DNA of 64,000 nucleotides, from the NCBI GenBank assembly GCA_026929865.2, contig CM049395.1, positions 17,751,001 to 17,815,000 on the forward strand, read 5' to 3'. A model generated the notes under the pieces. The model searched no databases. It was not told the origin of the DNA and saw only the letters and a program-made list of their open reading frames with translations. This document shows, one piece after another, positions 1-12,815 of the stretch (position 1 is its first letter; the number at the start of each line of letters is the position of its first letter). The position numbers and the translations under genes were made by a program. This DNA comes from Hyperoplus lanceolatus. Taxonomy: Eukaryota; Chordata; Actinopteri; Uranoscopiformes; Ammodytidae.

Positions 1-3000
1 GTGGTGTTGTTATTATTTATTTTTTACTTTCCACAGGGCCAAGCCTCCTGTTTCGTCCTGATTCAGTCTGAATCCTGCTCTCTACACACGACTTGAGATT
101 TGTATTGATCTTCTCATCTTGTATGCCGAGCATATTTCGCAAAATGTTCAAATCTTAAAAAACTCTATATAGGACTAAAGAAACTATGCCCACTGCCTAA
201 TTCTTTTTTAAATAATTATACTAGACAACAAATGGGATCAAATGTCCTTGGTGGAGATGAGTGGATTTGAAAAATCTAGACATCAGTGCTGAAACCGGCA
301 GATAGAGGAAATACATGTTTAACTGAACCACTTTGTCGCTTCCTGAATAGGCTATAAGGCAAAACTGAAATTGGCAAATAATATAAAGAGGGAAAATATT
401 ATTGGGTTTCCATTTGTGGGTACTTTAATGTGAGTGTTCTATGTTATTGTGTTTGCATTCAACTGTAATATCTACACCCATTATGAGGAGAGTGTGTACT
501 AGCCTGTACATACTCAGCATAGGGATTTCAAAGACAGGAAGGCCGTCTGATAACAATCGGAGTGTAACGCCCTCCGCCTGCAGGCTCTTTCTGTGGCACC
601 CAAACACAGCAGACGATCTTCTCCAGCAAATGTAAGTGATGTTTGTACACTTTTTGCTCAGCTGTGAGACACGGACAAGGTCTGTTTTTCTGGGCAGCTT
701 CTCTGGAATGTAAACCACCCACTATACACTCATAAACACTGCGTTACAACTGTGTGATGGTGTGAGGCCTGATGATTTCCCTTGCTCGGTTTCCCTTCGG
801 TCTCATGATTAATAAAAATAATTAAATTTTACATCATTTGGAACAAAAACAATCATTGCTGCTGGATATTATTTCTCATGGGGAATTCTTTAAATCAACC
901 GTCCACTTATAAGAATAGCAGTGTATGTATGTGTGTGTGTGTGTACTTTATCTACACAAACATTGTGTTTGAGGTCATCACTTTGAGGCATGACGTGTGT
1001 TTATAATGGTCATAGGAAGATGACGTGGTGTGTCATATTGTGGACTGGAGCCACGGGACTGAGTTAGTTTATCTACTCTGCATAGTTTTCCTTTCCGGTG
1101 TTTGTGAGTTTCTTTGAAAAAGCTCTAGACTCCACATGTTTAGCATATTTATGTAGCCACCTCACAGTGGTAAATCCAAACAAATAAATCTACTCCAGCA
1201 CAACTGTGTTACGTCAAAAGAAGCTTTCTGTGTATATTAAAAATAGCATGTTTCATGAAGAATGGGAGACCGTCCAAGTAGTGAACTGAGCTCATAAATT
1301 GTTTTGATAACAGATTGATGGACGAAAATGCAAATGGGAACCAAGTCCCACAATACACCACAAATACATAATTTTTATGATCTCTTTTTCTTTTATAGAG
1401 ATGTGATGTAGAGTGACTGTAAGAGGCTTTCAGAGCCTGTGACGGAAGGCCAACATGTGTTAAATTCAACCAGAGCCAGCTGAGAGGTGCAGCGGGGTAT
1501 TTTTGTGGTACTGGTGTGAGTGAAAAAGTTACAGCTGAAAGCATATTAAAGTTTCATCCAATCATTGTGTACTTTGACCTGTAATGTGGTGGTTTACAGT
1601 GAGTAAAAAATGCAGAGAAACAGGAGAAAAGCTAATAAATAAGTTATTATTTTCAAATGAATGACTCAACACTCTATTTTAAAGCTAAAGCATAAAAAAA
1701 TCATATGCATATGTGGTCCTTTTGTGTTTCATCTGACTAAATATTAGTTGATTGATTATTACATATATTATTATATACAATATTTTTTTTTAGTGATGCT
1801 AGAGGTACGGCTCTAATAACAGATTTTTTTTTTGATCCAGATTTAAATATTTTTAAAACTATTGAATGGATTGTCTTCTATACAGATGTTTCCATTGCCC
1901 AAAAGATAACCCTTCTGACTCTTTCTTTCACACCACCATGACATGAGCTTGAAATGTATGTTTCAGCATTCAATTGCCTATATTAAAAACAATTGGATGG
2001 ATTGTCATGAAATCTGATACAGAGATGGATGGTCCCCTTATAAGTCCATCATCAGGTATACTTTTTAATGGATTTAATGACCTCCCCATCAGCTTCAACT
2101 GTCTAAGTTAAGCTTAACTAAATTCAATATTATATTTGATCAACAGCAGCATGTGAGCAGTGTCACTGCTGGAATGCTGACATTGGGATTTAGCTCAAAA
2201 CACTGCTTTGCCTAATTGGAGCCATTATTTTAATGAGCTCTTTTTGTCGATAAAGAAAAGTCATGGTCTGTAGAAAACAGAAGGTTGTTTCCTGTTATTA
2301 TTATACTTTATCTTGGTATCTTGAGATAACATGATAATCAACCTGTTATCACAATATGTTGTTTCCTATATTCATTATCTCATTATAATAGTTAGATAGA
2401 TAGATAGATAGATAGATGGACACAAAAATGTACCAGGTACTTTTACATAGTAGAAAACCAAAAAAGGCAAGTAGAGTAGAGTAGAGATGGTACCATGTAG
2501 TGGAAAGGCCCCATAAGTGTCGGTATGTAAATCTCTCAGAGCATCAATCATTAGACTCCAATCCAAACACATGTTAAACACACATTGTTCCCTTTCTGCT
2601 CCACAGTCCGAGGCATGGCTCTCATCTAATGGACAATAACAAGGCACTAAAGAGCAGCAGGACATAGCTCAGTCCCACTCAGAGACACTAAATCAATCTG
2701 TTCCAAATAAACACCAGGCTTTTACGCCATTTGCTCATCCTGAAACCTGAGTTCGGAGTGTGACATTTTAATTTATTACAATCTAGTTAGAAACAGATGA
2801 AGACTTTTTCTACCTGGATATAGTGTAGTGTGGTCTGTATGCTCGTAGAGTAAAACATCCTTGTTCTTATTTAGCTTTTTGTTTTTATCATTTCTGCTGC
2901 TTAACGTTGTAAATGCTAAATATACCTTCTTTTTAGGATTGTTATATTTTTTCATAGGAACATACTGATGTCTAATGCAGGCAGTCAAAATGTTATTTTC

Positions 3001-6000
3001 CTCAAGTTATTCTACATGTTAGATACCTCTATGTCCCCTACTTATCCAGAAATCATAAAGTTTGAGATGTTATGGAATTTCCTACACACCACAGCTAGTA
3101 GTTGAAGTTACTTTTTTTATATCTTAGATTCTATGAATTGTTTATATTTTTGACTATATTTTGGTCCTACTTCTGTGAAAAAAATTAAGTGAAAGATTAA
3201 AAAAAGTGGCCACTGATTTACAGAAACTATTTGGTTTGTTTTTATCACACATATATTTGTCACAAAATATGATGTATTTTAATGTTGATGGTTAAAACAA
3301 ATTTTTAGTGCTGAAAAACTTAAGTACTAGAATATTACTGGACTACTGCTTTAACATGTTTGGACATTCTTTCCTTCAGATTTTCCCACCTCTTGCATGT
3401 GAGAGTTTGCACGTGCATAACGTGAACACAAACCTTTCCTATTTCACAAAACATACGTTGTCTCATTCAGTATATTTTCACAGAGTCTTCCTCTTGTGAG
3501 TTAATTATGTTCCACAGTAACTACAACCACTGCACACACAACAATGAGGCTGCTGCTAAAATCCATTCTTAATGGTGGAATTTTCTTTGCAAATAGCTTT
3601 AAATTGTCACTCATTACAAGCCAAAGACACAAACCATTAACTGGAGAGGAAAATTCAGGTAGCAATTTAGGGCAAAGAGTCATTCGGCAGAAGTAAGGCA
3701 GCAGAGGCAGCGAGCAGAACTAATTTCATCAAATATTAAACTTGGTTAGGAGACTCCTAGGACCCCAGTGGGATTACCCTGCAGCCTGATGACATGAGGA
3801 GAGCTGGAGGATCATGGGATAATTCGTACAGGAAGCATAGGTAGCCATTTTGAAAAATAATTATTACAAAGTATTCAGAGAAAATATCCGATCTGGTTAC
3901 TTTACTACACTGGTGAAAAAATACCTTATAAAAGTTTTGGCCATGTTAAAGTATGAAAAAGATTCCATATATCTTGTTCCCTCTGCATGTGTCAACTTGA
4001 ACATGATTTGTGTGATATGAAATTCGCAATAATATACTATATGACTGTGTACAGTGTTCACTTTGTCAAGTATTTATAGATGTAGTCTTAATCATGATAT
4101 AAACAGTTAGTTTTAATTTAGTTTATATTTAGTCAACCTTATCCTGTTTTATTATAATCCATTTTTAGTCGACTAAAACTGTGGAGATTTTAGGTGAGTT
4201 GACAAATGTTGTGAACATTTGAGTTTAGTTTAATTTGAGAACAAGAAATAACATGTTAAAGTGTTTAATGCAAAGTGTCAGAGCTTGTTTTTTTCTTTGC
4301 ATGTGTTATTAAGAAGGAGAAGGACGAACATACTTGTTAATGAGGTGCATGTGTGCTCAGAAATTAGCTATTGTAAACTGTTAAAGTGAACCTGCCAGAT
4401 AAATGAAAATGCATTATTTGCCAAACTCAGCAGACAACAACAAAAAGTGGGAAAAAAACATCCAACTGCAAGAACAGAAGAAAAGTGTTGTATTAGGTAG
4501 ATCCATTCAATAAACCTGCAAAATTCGTATTTTTTTTCATTATCTGACCAACATGTTAAACACATGGAAAGAGGTCATAAGGTAACTTCTTACTCTGTGT
4601 TGAAAAGTTAAAAAAGTCCATATGCTGTGATGACATGATTTCTCAAACACTTTCCATTATTCTAACAAATCTAAATATTAGTAGAGGAAGTGACACACAG
4701 ACAGTCTCATTACAGTTTGAATGTGAGAGAGGAATGTTAATGCTTTGGCTAAACGTAAACAAGGTAAATTATGTACACATACACTCACTCATACAGTGCT
4801 CATACAAAGAAAGAAGGCATGACATATGAAATAGTGCTGTTAATGTTGTTTTGATTTTTAGAATAAAAACAGAAAATAAGCATAAAAAAGTCCCAAAAAT
4901 ACTGATGTATAAGTACAAGCCGATGTTCATATATGGAAACTGAAATAAAATCATCATAAGATGAGTTGAGATGAGAGATTTCACACAGGGAAATTGAGGC
5001 TATTTTACTTATTAGGAGAAATGTTGTTGAGACCAACTCCTAAGTATTTAAATCATGTATTACTTTAGTGTTTTAATCCTGTTATGTAACAGGACTAAAA
5101 GTAAAACCATAAAACGTTGCTGCTTTGCTCAGTACAAATGTAATAATATTTAATATCCTGCCTTCCAAATATAACTTTTTGCATTTTTCTTGCTGCTGGA
5201 AAAAGGCAGGAGTGCCAGCAACTTTATTTTACTTGTATGACACACTTGTTATGTTTCAAGAATACCTACAATGCCAACACTATATGTAAGTTTGAAGCAT
5301 TCAAACCAAAACCACAGCTTGATTGTTGCAAATAACATATAAAGTGAAGGTTTGAAAGCGCAGTCTATTACAGTCTGTTACTCATCTCTGTAGCAAAGCG
5401 ACTGCATAGATTTTATTCAGGAAAGTGAAGGTTTTACACTTTAGGTAGACATTTTAGGGCTATGGCAGGTGCTGTGTAAAGAAAAAGGTTTTTGGGGCAG
5501 AGTGAAGAGCATTACCCACGGGTGGCCAGTAGTTTGGCACAATCCCATCACCCTCCATCGCCTCCGCTCAGCTCCTCCAGCTGAGGCCTACTTAGCACCA
5601 TTCATAATGCATGGTCACCACCCACACCCCCACCCCCTAAGCCCATGCTCCGGCCTGTCATGGCTTGTTCCCTTTGACAACTCAGCCCAACTCAACTTTT
5701 CCCCCAAAGAGGATGCGAACGGTTGCATAATTTAGATGCCGCCCGCTGTTTTGAAGGCTCATCTCTTATCAAAAATGTAGCAGAAAGAGTTTCTGGGGGA
5801 GTTTTATCTAAAGGGGGCAATGGAAGATGTTCCAGTTGAGACAATGGATGTAGGCATGGGCCAAAACTTTTACTTTGAAACTTTTCTGAAACATGTAGAC
5901 ATCAGCATCATGTATGGCTTATTGCCCACATGCATACATGTAGACCTAAACACAGGATTAGGAACAGAGACATCTACTGTATATTTAAAAACAAAAAAAT

Positions 6001-6017
6001 GTTAATTTAGAGTCTTA
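1..6017. other. Intergenic AT-rich DNA, no gene seen
   Basis: No open frame here looks like a vertebrate exon: all are short, of low complexity and without recognisable domains. Simple repeats are a GT run at about 929-945 and a GATA run at about 2393-2417. A GC-richer block at about 5480-5830 is listed separately. The rest shows only AT-rich sequence with short homopolymers. Confidence 0.7.
5480..5830. other. Candidate conserved non-coding block
   Basis: This block is richer in GC and more complex than the several kilobases around it, has no repeat hallmarks, and contains short motifs such as CTTATCA (a GATA-type site). It has no convincing coding frame; the 88-codon open frame at 5469-5735 resembles no protein I know. 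A regulatory element is an inference from composition only. Confidence 0.22.
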
Positions 6018-6585
6018 AGGTACGAATACACTGCACTCCGCGGCGCGGCGGTTGGCCGCGCGAATCGCAAGTTCCGCGCCGCGTGATCATATTGGGTCAT
6101 ATTGTGTCCGCCGCCCGACCAGAGTAGCCTTCTCCTACTCTGGGGCTCTGGGGATATGCTGGCGTTGGTGCTAACCGGTTCTGAGAGCACCAGTCTGCTG
6201 TGCTGATGGTGCTTTACCCAAGCTAACTGGTGCTAACTTGGTTCATAAAGCAAAACTGATAGCTGTACACAGCAGGCAACAGACACAGAGGCTATTCACA
6301 GAACTTATGGGAGCAAACTGTGACTATTATGTTTTCATCCATCATAATTTCCTCTGTCAGTCGTCCAGAAGCGAGTGACGTCGGGAGGAGCTCAACGCCG
6401 ATTGGCTATCGCGGCGCAGCCGGCGGCATAAAGTTCAATATTTTCAACTTCTGCGGCGGCCGCGCCGCCCTAGCCGCGGCGCTTGAACCGCTCGCCGCCG
6501 GCCGCCCATTTGCGCGACGGCGCGCGAAATACATTGACTTACTATGTAAACTCGACGCGCGGAGGTGTGCAGTGTGTTCGCACCT
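6018..6585. mobile_element. PIF/Harbinger-type MITE, 568 bp, TSD TTA
   Basis: The ends are inverted repeats: AGGTACGAATACACTGCAC on the left and the complement of AGGTGCGAACACACTGCAC on the right. TTA lies immediately outside both ends (6015-6017 and 6586-6588). A 3-bp TTA duplication with short TIRs fits the PIF/Harbinger superfamily. The interior is very GC-rich, with repeated CGGCGCG-type words near both ends and no transposase frame, so it is a non-autonomous MITE. Superfamily is inferred from TSD and TIR form; the boundaries are seen directly. Confidence 0.8.
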
Positions 6586-7783
6586 TTATGAGAGTATCTC
6601 ATATTGATTCCAGCTGTTTTCTTATTGAAAGACTTGATTTTTATGTTGCCCTTCTCAGTTGTTTTCTACAAATCGATTACATTATAAGCAGGGGTGTAAA
6701 GTAGCGAATTACATTTACTCGCGTTCCTGTAATTGAGTAGTTTTTTCATGTAGGCCTACTTGTAATTTTTTAAGTGATTTTTAAAACCTATACTTTTACT
6801 TTTACTTTGAGTATGTTTATTTTGAAGTATTGTACTTCGCTACATTTTATATCACCTGTGTTACTGAGTAAAAAAATTGTTAAAGTAGAGAAAAGAAAAG
6901 AAATATTGCGGGGGGCTTTTATTTTTACGGCACAATACCGGAAATTAACACAGTGAATGATCGACAGGAGGAGAGAACACATTGTGACTAAATGATAACA
7001 ACAAACATTGCTTCCCTCTATCATTAAAACAAAATAATCCTAGTTAAACTATCATTGTACCGCACGTAAAGACGTGATGGCTTTTAAATGCAGCGAACCT
7101 TTGATCCAGCCGTGCGATCGGCCCCTCCCTCACCTGATAGTTCAGCACAGTGCAGAGTAGGATGGAGACGGTTCGTGTTGCCGGGAGCTTTAAAAAACTT
7201 CCAGAAGACGGCAGAAAGTCAGGCTTTGGTCGAGAAGAAAGGTAAAATTAATAGACTAAAATAATGTGCAAGATATGTTATGCGCGGACACGCGAGTCAG
7301 ATGACATGCGCGACCGTGAGAGAGAGAGAGAGAGAGAGAGAGAAAACAAGTCATATCCGACCCAGCTGCACTTCAAAACACCACGACCAAGTAGCTCACT
7401 CACTTTAAGTCGAATCCAAGAGGTCTATTTCCAAGCAATAAATGAATAAAAAACACAGGAAGTTTAAAGCTCCTTGACTCTTGCCACCACAACAGTCATC
7501 AATTAAGAACACTGTAGCCTACAATGCAACTTGCTTATCCAGCCAGCTCCATGAGATATAAATAAAATATGCCCTCACATTCCTGCTAGCAAAACAGGTG
7601 CCCTATCAACAACATTTGCAACGGTTTATTTTGATTTTGACACTTATTTTATTTAATCATTAAAAATATCTTCTACTTATTTGCATTTTCCTTGTTTTCA
7701 GTCCAATAGGTTATGTTTTAGATTATACACAATTACATTATTAGAACTGCAGCTGCAGTCTGTTTAGGTCTGTAGACCGGTTA

Positions 7784-9592
7784 ATGATCAAAGGGTTGGA
7801 GGTTCGATCCCCGCCCTGCCACTTATGTCATAGTTGTTGTGTCCTTGGGCAAGACACTTCACCCACCTTGCCTCGTGTGAATGTTGATAATTAGCCTGCT
7901 ATCGCTGTATGAATGTGTGTGAATGGCAGGGGTGTAAAGTAGCGAATTACATTTACTCGCGTTCCTGTAATTGAGTAGTTTTTTCGTGTACTTGTAATTT
8001 TTTAAGTGATTTTTAAAACCTATACTTTTACTTTTACTTTGAGTATGTTTATTTTTAAGTATTGTACTTCGCTACATTTTATATGACCTGTGTTACTGAG
8101 TAAAAAAAATAGATAGGGAAACGAGAGAAAATAAAATAAATATCGCGGGGTGCTTTTATTTTTACGGCACAATACCGGAAACGAACACAGAGAATGATCG
8201 ACAGGATCATTACGACTAAATGATAACAACAAACATTGCTTCCCTCTATCATTAAAACAAAATAATCCTAGTTAAACTGTCATTGTACCGCACGTGAAGA
8301 CGTGAAGGCTTTTAAATGCAGCAAACCTTTCATCCAGCCGTGCGATCGGCCCCTCCCTCACCTGATAGTTAAGCTTTCAGTTTAACAGTGCAGAGTAGGA
8401 TGGAGACGGTGCGTGTTGCAGGGAGCTTTGAAAAACTTCCAGAAGACGGCAGAAAGTCAGCCTTTCCTCAAGAAGAAAGGTAAAAGTAATAGACTAAAAC
8501 AATGTGCAAGATATGTTATGCGCGGACACGCGAGTCAGATGACATGCGCGACCGTGAGCGAGAGAGAAAAAAAGTCATATGTGACCCAACTGCACCTCAA
8601 AACATCACGACCAATTAGTTTACTCAGTTTAAATCGAATCCAAGTGGTCTATGACCAAACAATAAAGGAATGAAAAATACAGAAAGTTTAAAGCTCCTTG
8701 ACTCTTGCCACCAAAACAGTCATCAATTAAGAACACTGTAGCCTACAATGCAACTTGCTTATCCAGCCAGCTCCATGAGATATACATTAAAATATGCCCT
8801 CACATTCCTGCTAGCAAAAGACGTGCCCTATCGACGACATTGGCAACGGTTTATTTTGATTAGGATATGTTTAAAGTCAAAAGTCATGGTTTCAAATGTT
8901 AAATAAGTGCATGCTGCAGTTCTTAAATCAATGAATAATTGTCTAATAATTGTGATTACACAATGTCAATCAAAATAATCATGATTATGATTTGTCAAAA
9001 TCGAGCAGCCTAACCTTGCAATGTCCATGGTTTAGATCAATTATACACAATTACATTATTAGAACTGCAGCTGCAGTCTGTTTAGGTCTGTAGACCGGTT
9101 ACATTCCCATTCCCCCATTAACAGACTATTTGCTCCATATTTGCTTATCTAAAGTATAATGACACAGTATACATCCATACATGTGTGGTGACATGATTTA
9201 TTTAATTTGTGCACTTTCATTTGTAAGTGTTGTATTAATTAAACAAAACTAGTTTGAGATTTATATCCCCTTGTCTATATATAGAATGCCCTACACTGAA
9301 GAGACCCCCGCCCCCTCCAGCTGTTAAAAAGTAACTAGTAACTTGTACTTTAAGTACATTTTAAATCAGCTACTTTTTCACTTTTACTTCAGTAGATTTT
9401 TAGACCAGTACTTTTACTTTTACTTAAGTAAAATTTCATCCAAGTAATCATACTTTTACTTGAGTAGAATATTTTTGTACTCTTTCCATCTCTGGTGAAT
9501 GGTAACGTGTAAATGGGAACAGGTCTCCCTTGCAAAAGAGTCTTCGGACTCAATGGGATATACCTGTATAAATAAAGGTTAAAAAAAAAATC
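7784..9592 (+). mobile_element. tRNA-derived SINE, split by a hAT insertion
   Basis: The left part (7784-7926) holds a tRNA B-box-like GGTTCGATCCCC followed by the TGTCCTTGGGCAAGACACTT body common in fish SINEs. The right part (9495-9592) is the 3' body (GGTCTCCCTTGCAAAAGAGTC) ending AATAAAGGTT and an A-run. The A-box is missing, so the copy is 5'-truncated. It lies inside the outer hAT: the hAT sequence on its two sides matches the uninterrupted inner hAT at about 9100-9120. The same SINE family occurs in reverse at about 38256-38391. Confidence 0.82.
7927..9494. mobile_element. hAT transposon (inner copy), TSD GTGAATGG
   Basis: This second copy of the same hAT family starts CAGGGGTGTAAAGTAGCG and ends at the complement of CAGAGATGGAAAGAGTAC. 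The exact 8-bp duplication GTGAATGG flanks it (7919-7926 and 9495-9502) and falls inside SINE sequence, so it is the youngest of the three nested insertions. Internally it parallels the outer copy, including the METVRV frame at about 8401 and the GCGCGGACACGCGAG segment. No intact transposase is present, so it is non-autonomous. Confidence 0.9.
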
Positions 9593-9978
9593 CCACATTA
9601 ACAGACTATTTGCTCCATATTTGCTTATCTAAAGTATAATGACACAGTGTACATCTATACATGTGTGGTGACATGATTTGTTTAATTTGTGCACTTTAAT
9701 TTGTAAAAGTGTTGCACTCATTAAACAAAACTAGTTTGAGATGTATATCCCCTTGTCTATAATGCCCTACACAGAAGAGACCCCTGCCCCCTCCCGCTGT
9801 TAAAAAGTAACTAGTAACTTGTACTTTAAGTACATTTTAAATCATCTACTTTTTCACTTTTACATAAGTAGATTTTTAGACAAGTACTTTTACTTTTACT
9901 TAAGTAAAATTTCATCCAAGTAATCATACTTTTATTTGAGTAGAATATTTTTGTACTCTTTCCACCTCTGATTATAAG

Positions 9979-10640
9979 TCAAGTCATTCCTTTGGCAGAA
10001 GAATCATTCTCCCTAAGATGTCTTTGAATGTCCAAATATGAAATCATGTGTCTGAGCATGTGTGTATTGGGGGGAGGGGGATCAAGCCTATTTCATAAAT
10101 CAGGTTATTGTTTCAATAGAGTTGAAAAAAATTAAACAAAAGGCTCATTGAAGGTAACTCATGCAGCCGGTGTGACCACCTGCAGTTGGGCAGTTCAAGG
10201 TGAGTGAGGGTCACAAGCCGAAGAAAGATATTTAAGAGAGAGGGCGAACACCTGATGAAAATATCTGACTTTACTCCATATGCGCACATTGTATTTGCTG
10301 AGGTACCAGACTATTGCCTTGTTGGAGAAAAATACATAGGTAACTGAGAGTCTTTTTATTATTTTGTGGTGACAACTTCCCTGAAACCATAAACAAAATC
10401 CCATTTGCGATCAATTGCACAAATCTTGTTCCCAAACATAAACAAGGTGATCATAATGTTATTCTACTGCTCAAACCACTACAACACTTGCACCCCCAAT
10501 ATATAATTACTATTAATGCATTACTTATCCAATTATATAATATACATTTATCTGAAATGGGCCATTCTGCATAAGGAGTCATTTTGTTCAAGTCTGTTTT
10601 GTGAATATTATGGGCTTTTTACCTTGTCATCCTTTATTTT
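9979..10640. other. Intergenic, nothing recognised
   Basis: This is AT-rich DNA with a G-run near 10070 and no convincing exon, RNA gene or repeat boundary. Open frames on either strand are short and composition-driven. Confidence 0.5.
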
Positions 10641-11610
10641 GTGTCAACACCGTCAGACACCAAAAACACAAATTAATTTCCCCTCAATTTATGCTAGACC
10701 CATGAGATGTATTGTGATCACAAGTATTCACCAAGACTGACAGAGGCCACACAACATATTTTCAAAATGTATATGAATATGCATTCTTTTATAACGATTT
10801 TCCTCTATGTTCTTTAGTTGAACTGTGTAATAGAATGTTTACTTTAAAATTAACAGCAATCAAGATGTGTTTCAAATTTCAAAACACATTCTCATGTTAG
10901 GTGACTGGTTAGATTTTCACATATGACCAACCATTCCTCCACAACTATGAAATATCATTATGTATTGTTATAAAAATAATATAAATCTGACGGAATTGAC
11001 ACATATCTGATGGAGTTGACAAGTATATCTGACAGAGTTGACAAGTATATCTTATGAAGTTGACATATCTGATGGTGGTGACAAACCCAGATAACCATCA
11101 ATTACATAGAAAAATCAATAACAGTGATTTTATAACAGCATATTATTGGTTGAGCGTTAATTCAAGATTCACATTACAGTCTTTCAATCAGGCTTGCTCT
11201 AACACTCACACCAAATCACCTCATTTTGTATATCATCCTGTACTTTTTTAAGAATCATCCATGACAAAAGAAGATTGTGAGAGTTTCCATAAATACAGTA
11301 TTAGAATTTTTATTATTTAATATAATTATAACTTGAAAACCACTCTAATATGATGCCTTCACATTGATTGTCAACTCCCTCATTGGCCTGTCACCACCGT
11401 CAGACAGGAAATCTGACGGAGTTGACATCTGACGGTGTTGACATATTTAATGTTTCTTAAACAAAACAAATTAATCTAGGAAGTCATTTGGTTTTTCTGT
11501 TGATGATTGTTGCTAGTATGAACTACTTCAGGAAAATAAAATTACCGAAACATTTCAAATAACTTCTTCAGAAATTGTAAGTCGGTGTTGACATATCATG
11601 GTTTTGACGC
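10641..11610. repeat. Dispersed short-motif cluster, TCTGACGGNGTTGACA
   Basis: About ten copies of a roughly 16-bp word lie in under 1 kb. Plus-strand forms occur near 10988, 11008, 11027, 11050, 11066, 11410 and 11426, with a partial copy near 11582. Minus-strand forms (TGTCAACACCGTCAGA or TGTCACCACCGTCAGA) occur near 10646 and 11388. Between about 10988 and 11085 the copies are spaced about 20 bp apart. No coding frame explains the repetition. Subterminal transposase-binding repeats of an unrecognised element are one possible origin. Confidence 0.6.
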
Positions 11611-11722
11611 ATGACTTTCAAGATTTGGAATGTAAAATATTCTAAAACTACAACACTTATCAGAGCCTGTCTGACTCTAATGTACTCTGCAGAGGTAGAA
11701 TGTTTGTAAAAAAAAAAAACGT

Positions 11723-11781
11723 ACTTTGTAAATATTACTGTGATGTCACAGTAAAAGACATCACAGTAATATTTACAAAGT
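11723..11781. repeat. Perfect 25-bp hairpin (foldback 1)
   Basis: A 25-bp arm beginning ACTTTGTAAATATTACTG and ending GATGTC is followed by a 9-nt loop and an exact inverted copy. The inner part contains the near-palindrome CTGTGATGTCACAG. It sits directly beside a second hairpin built around the same core. Confidence 0.9.
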
Positions 11782-11783
11782 AA

Positions 11784-11852
11784 GTTTTTTTTAACCCTAT
11801 ATTTCTCTTTCTGTGATGTCACGAGAAAGAGAAATATAGGGTTAAAAAAAAC
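11784..11852. repeat. Perfect 29-bp hairpin (foldback 2)
   Basis: The left arm starts with G and eight T, followed by AACCCTATATTTCTCTTTCT. An 11-nt loop containing GTGATGTCAC separates it from an exact inverted copy ending in eight A and C. Only 2 nt separate it from foldback 1. Confidence 0.9.
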
Positions 11853-12814
11853 ACTCTTTCTGCCTTTTCTCAGGCTAGGATGAACCGATTTCAATTTTTT
11901 TCGCACATTTATACTACATAGGATCTCAGAATTTAATACACCTTCATATTCAAACCGGTGAAGTAGGCCTTTAAACATTATCCAAAACAAGAAGTAGCAG
12001 ATAACATAGCTTTAAGCTCCATCTGAATAGCAACAACTAGTCACTTTCTTCTTTTGAGCTGCTTTTTGTTCTTGTCTAGTTCATTAATTTTGTCTAACCC
12101 ATCATGTCTTATACAACCACAAAATGTTTTTACCACAGAGTCCTGGGAGTCTTGGTTTTGTAGGGGACAACCAGGCCCCCAGGACTGTGCCGTCTCCGAG
12201 CAGCCAGCATGGACATGTGGCCAACCCATTGGTATTGCATGGCGAGGGGTGGAGCTTATTTTCATGCGGCCCGTAGGCAGGTTTCCCTGTCCACACAGTA
12301 CAAGCGGCGAACAAGATTGTGTCTCTGCAAAAAATTTCTGGATATCAATCATAGGCTCATACTTATCTTTAGACCATATACTATTAAAATGGAAGTTTTC
12401 TCATTTCAAAACGCCACCTCAAGCGTTTTATTAGCCCAACGGCTTTTAACGGCTTTCAGTTTGTTTTCGCCAGGCTTGATGCTACAGAACGAGAATGATT
12501 CTACTCCCGCCTCCAGTCCGCTACGCTTGCCGCCCTCTTTCTTGATAGGTCCATAGTGCAGCTACGTCCATGCTACGTCATGCTTCCGGGCCGCATGGAA
12601 TTTCCGGATTATACTTCCTTGTTGCGTCTCTGCGCCAATGAGCAGCTTTCATAGGAATGAATGGGCGCCGTGTTTCAATCCGGTGTCCATTTCTTTATAT
12701 GTCCATGGGGACAACCTACCTTAATTTTTAAATGACCTGTCTCTAAAATTATTGTTTTTATTTGGCAAAAATGGAATTAAATGTTGTCAGTTTTTGTACA
12801 GGATGTACAATATA
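11853..12814. other. Unassigned, probably repeat-derived
   Basis: The tract at about 12120-12710 is richer in GC than its surroundings and has overlapping open frames on both strands (for example 12054-12434), but none resembles a known protein. The segment near 12600-12715 (TTTCCGGATTATACTTCC, then TGTCCATTTCTTTATATGTCC) reads like a transposon terminus. No boundary could be fixed. Confidence 0.4.
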
Positions 12815-12815
12815 T

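Larger units (their letters stand above)
6689..9970. mobile_element. hAT transposon (outer copy), TSD ATTATAAG
   Basis: The element starts CAGGGGTGTAAAGTAGCG and ends with the complement of CAGAGGTGGAAAGAGTAC. An exact 8-bp duplication ATTATAAG flanks it (6681-6688 and 9971-9978), the hAT signature. Its sequence is interrupted by a SINE that in turn carries a second hAT (7927-9494), so its own DNA is about 6689-7783 plus 9593-9970. Around 7161-7300 short frames starting METVRV and MCKIC recur in both hAT copies and may be remnants of a transposase N-terminus, but no catalytic domain is present. A GA run lies at about 7318-7343. Confidence 0.88.

Noticed and set aside
11568-11990. 140-codon minus-strand open frame
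   Set aside because: It spans the two perfect hairpins and A/T runs; the residues mirror the palindromes and resemble no protein.
12041-12556. Overlapping open frames on both strands near 12.0-12.6 kb
   Set aside because: Several frames are open at once, which reflects composition, and none shows a recognisable domain.
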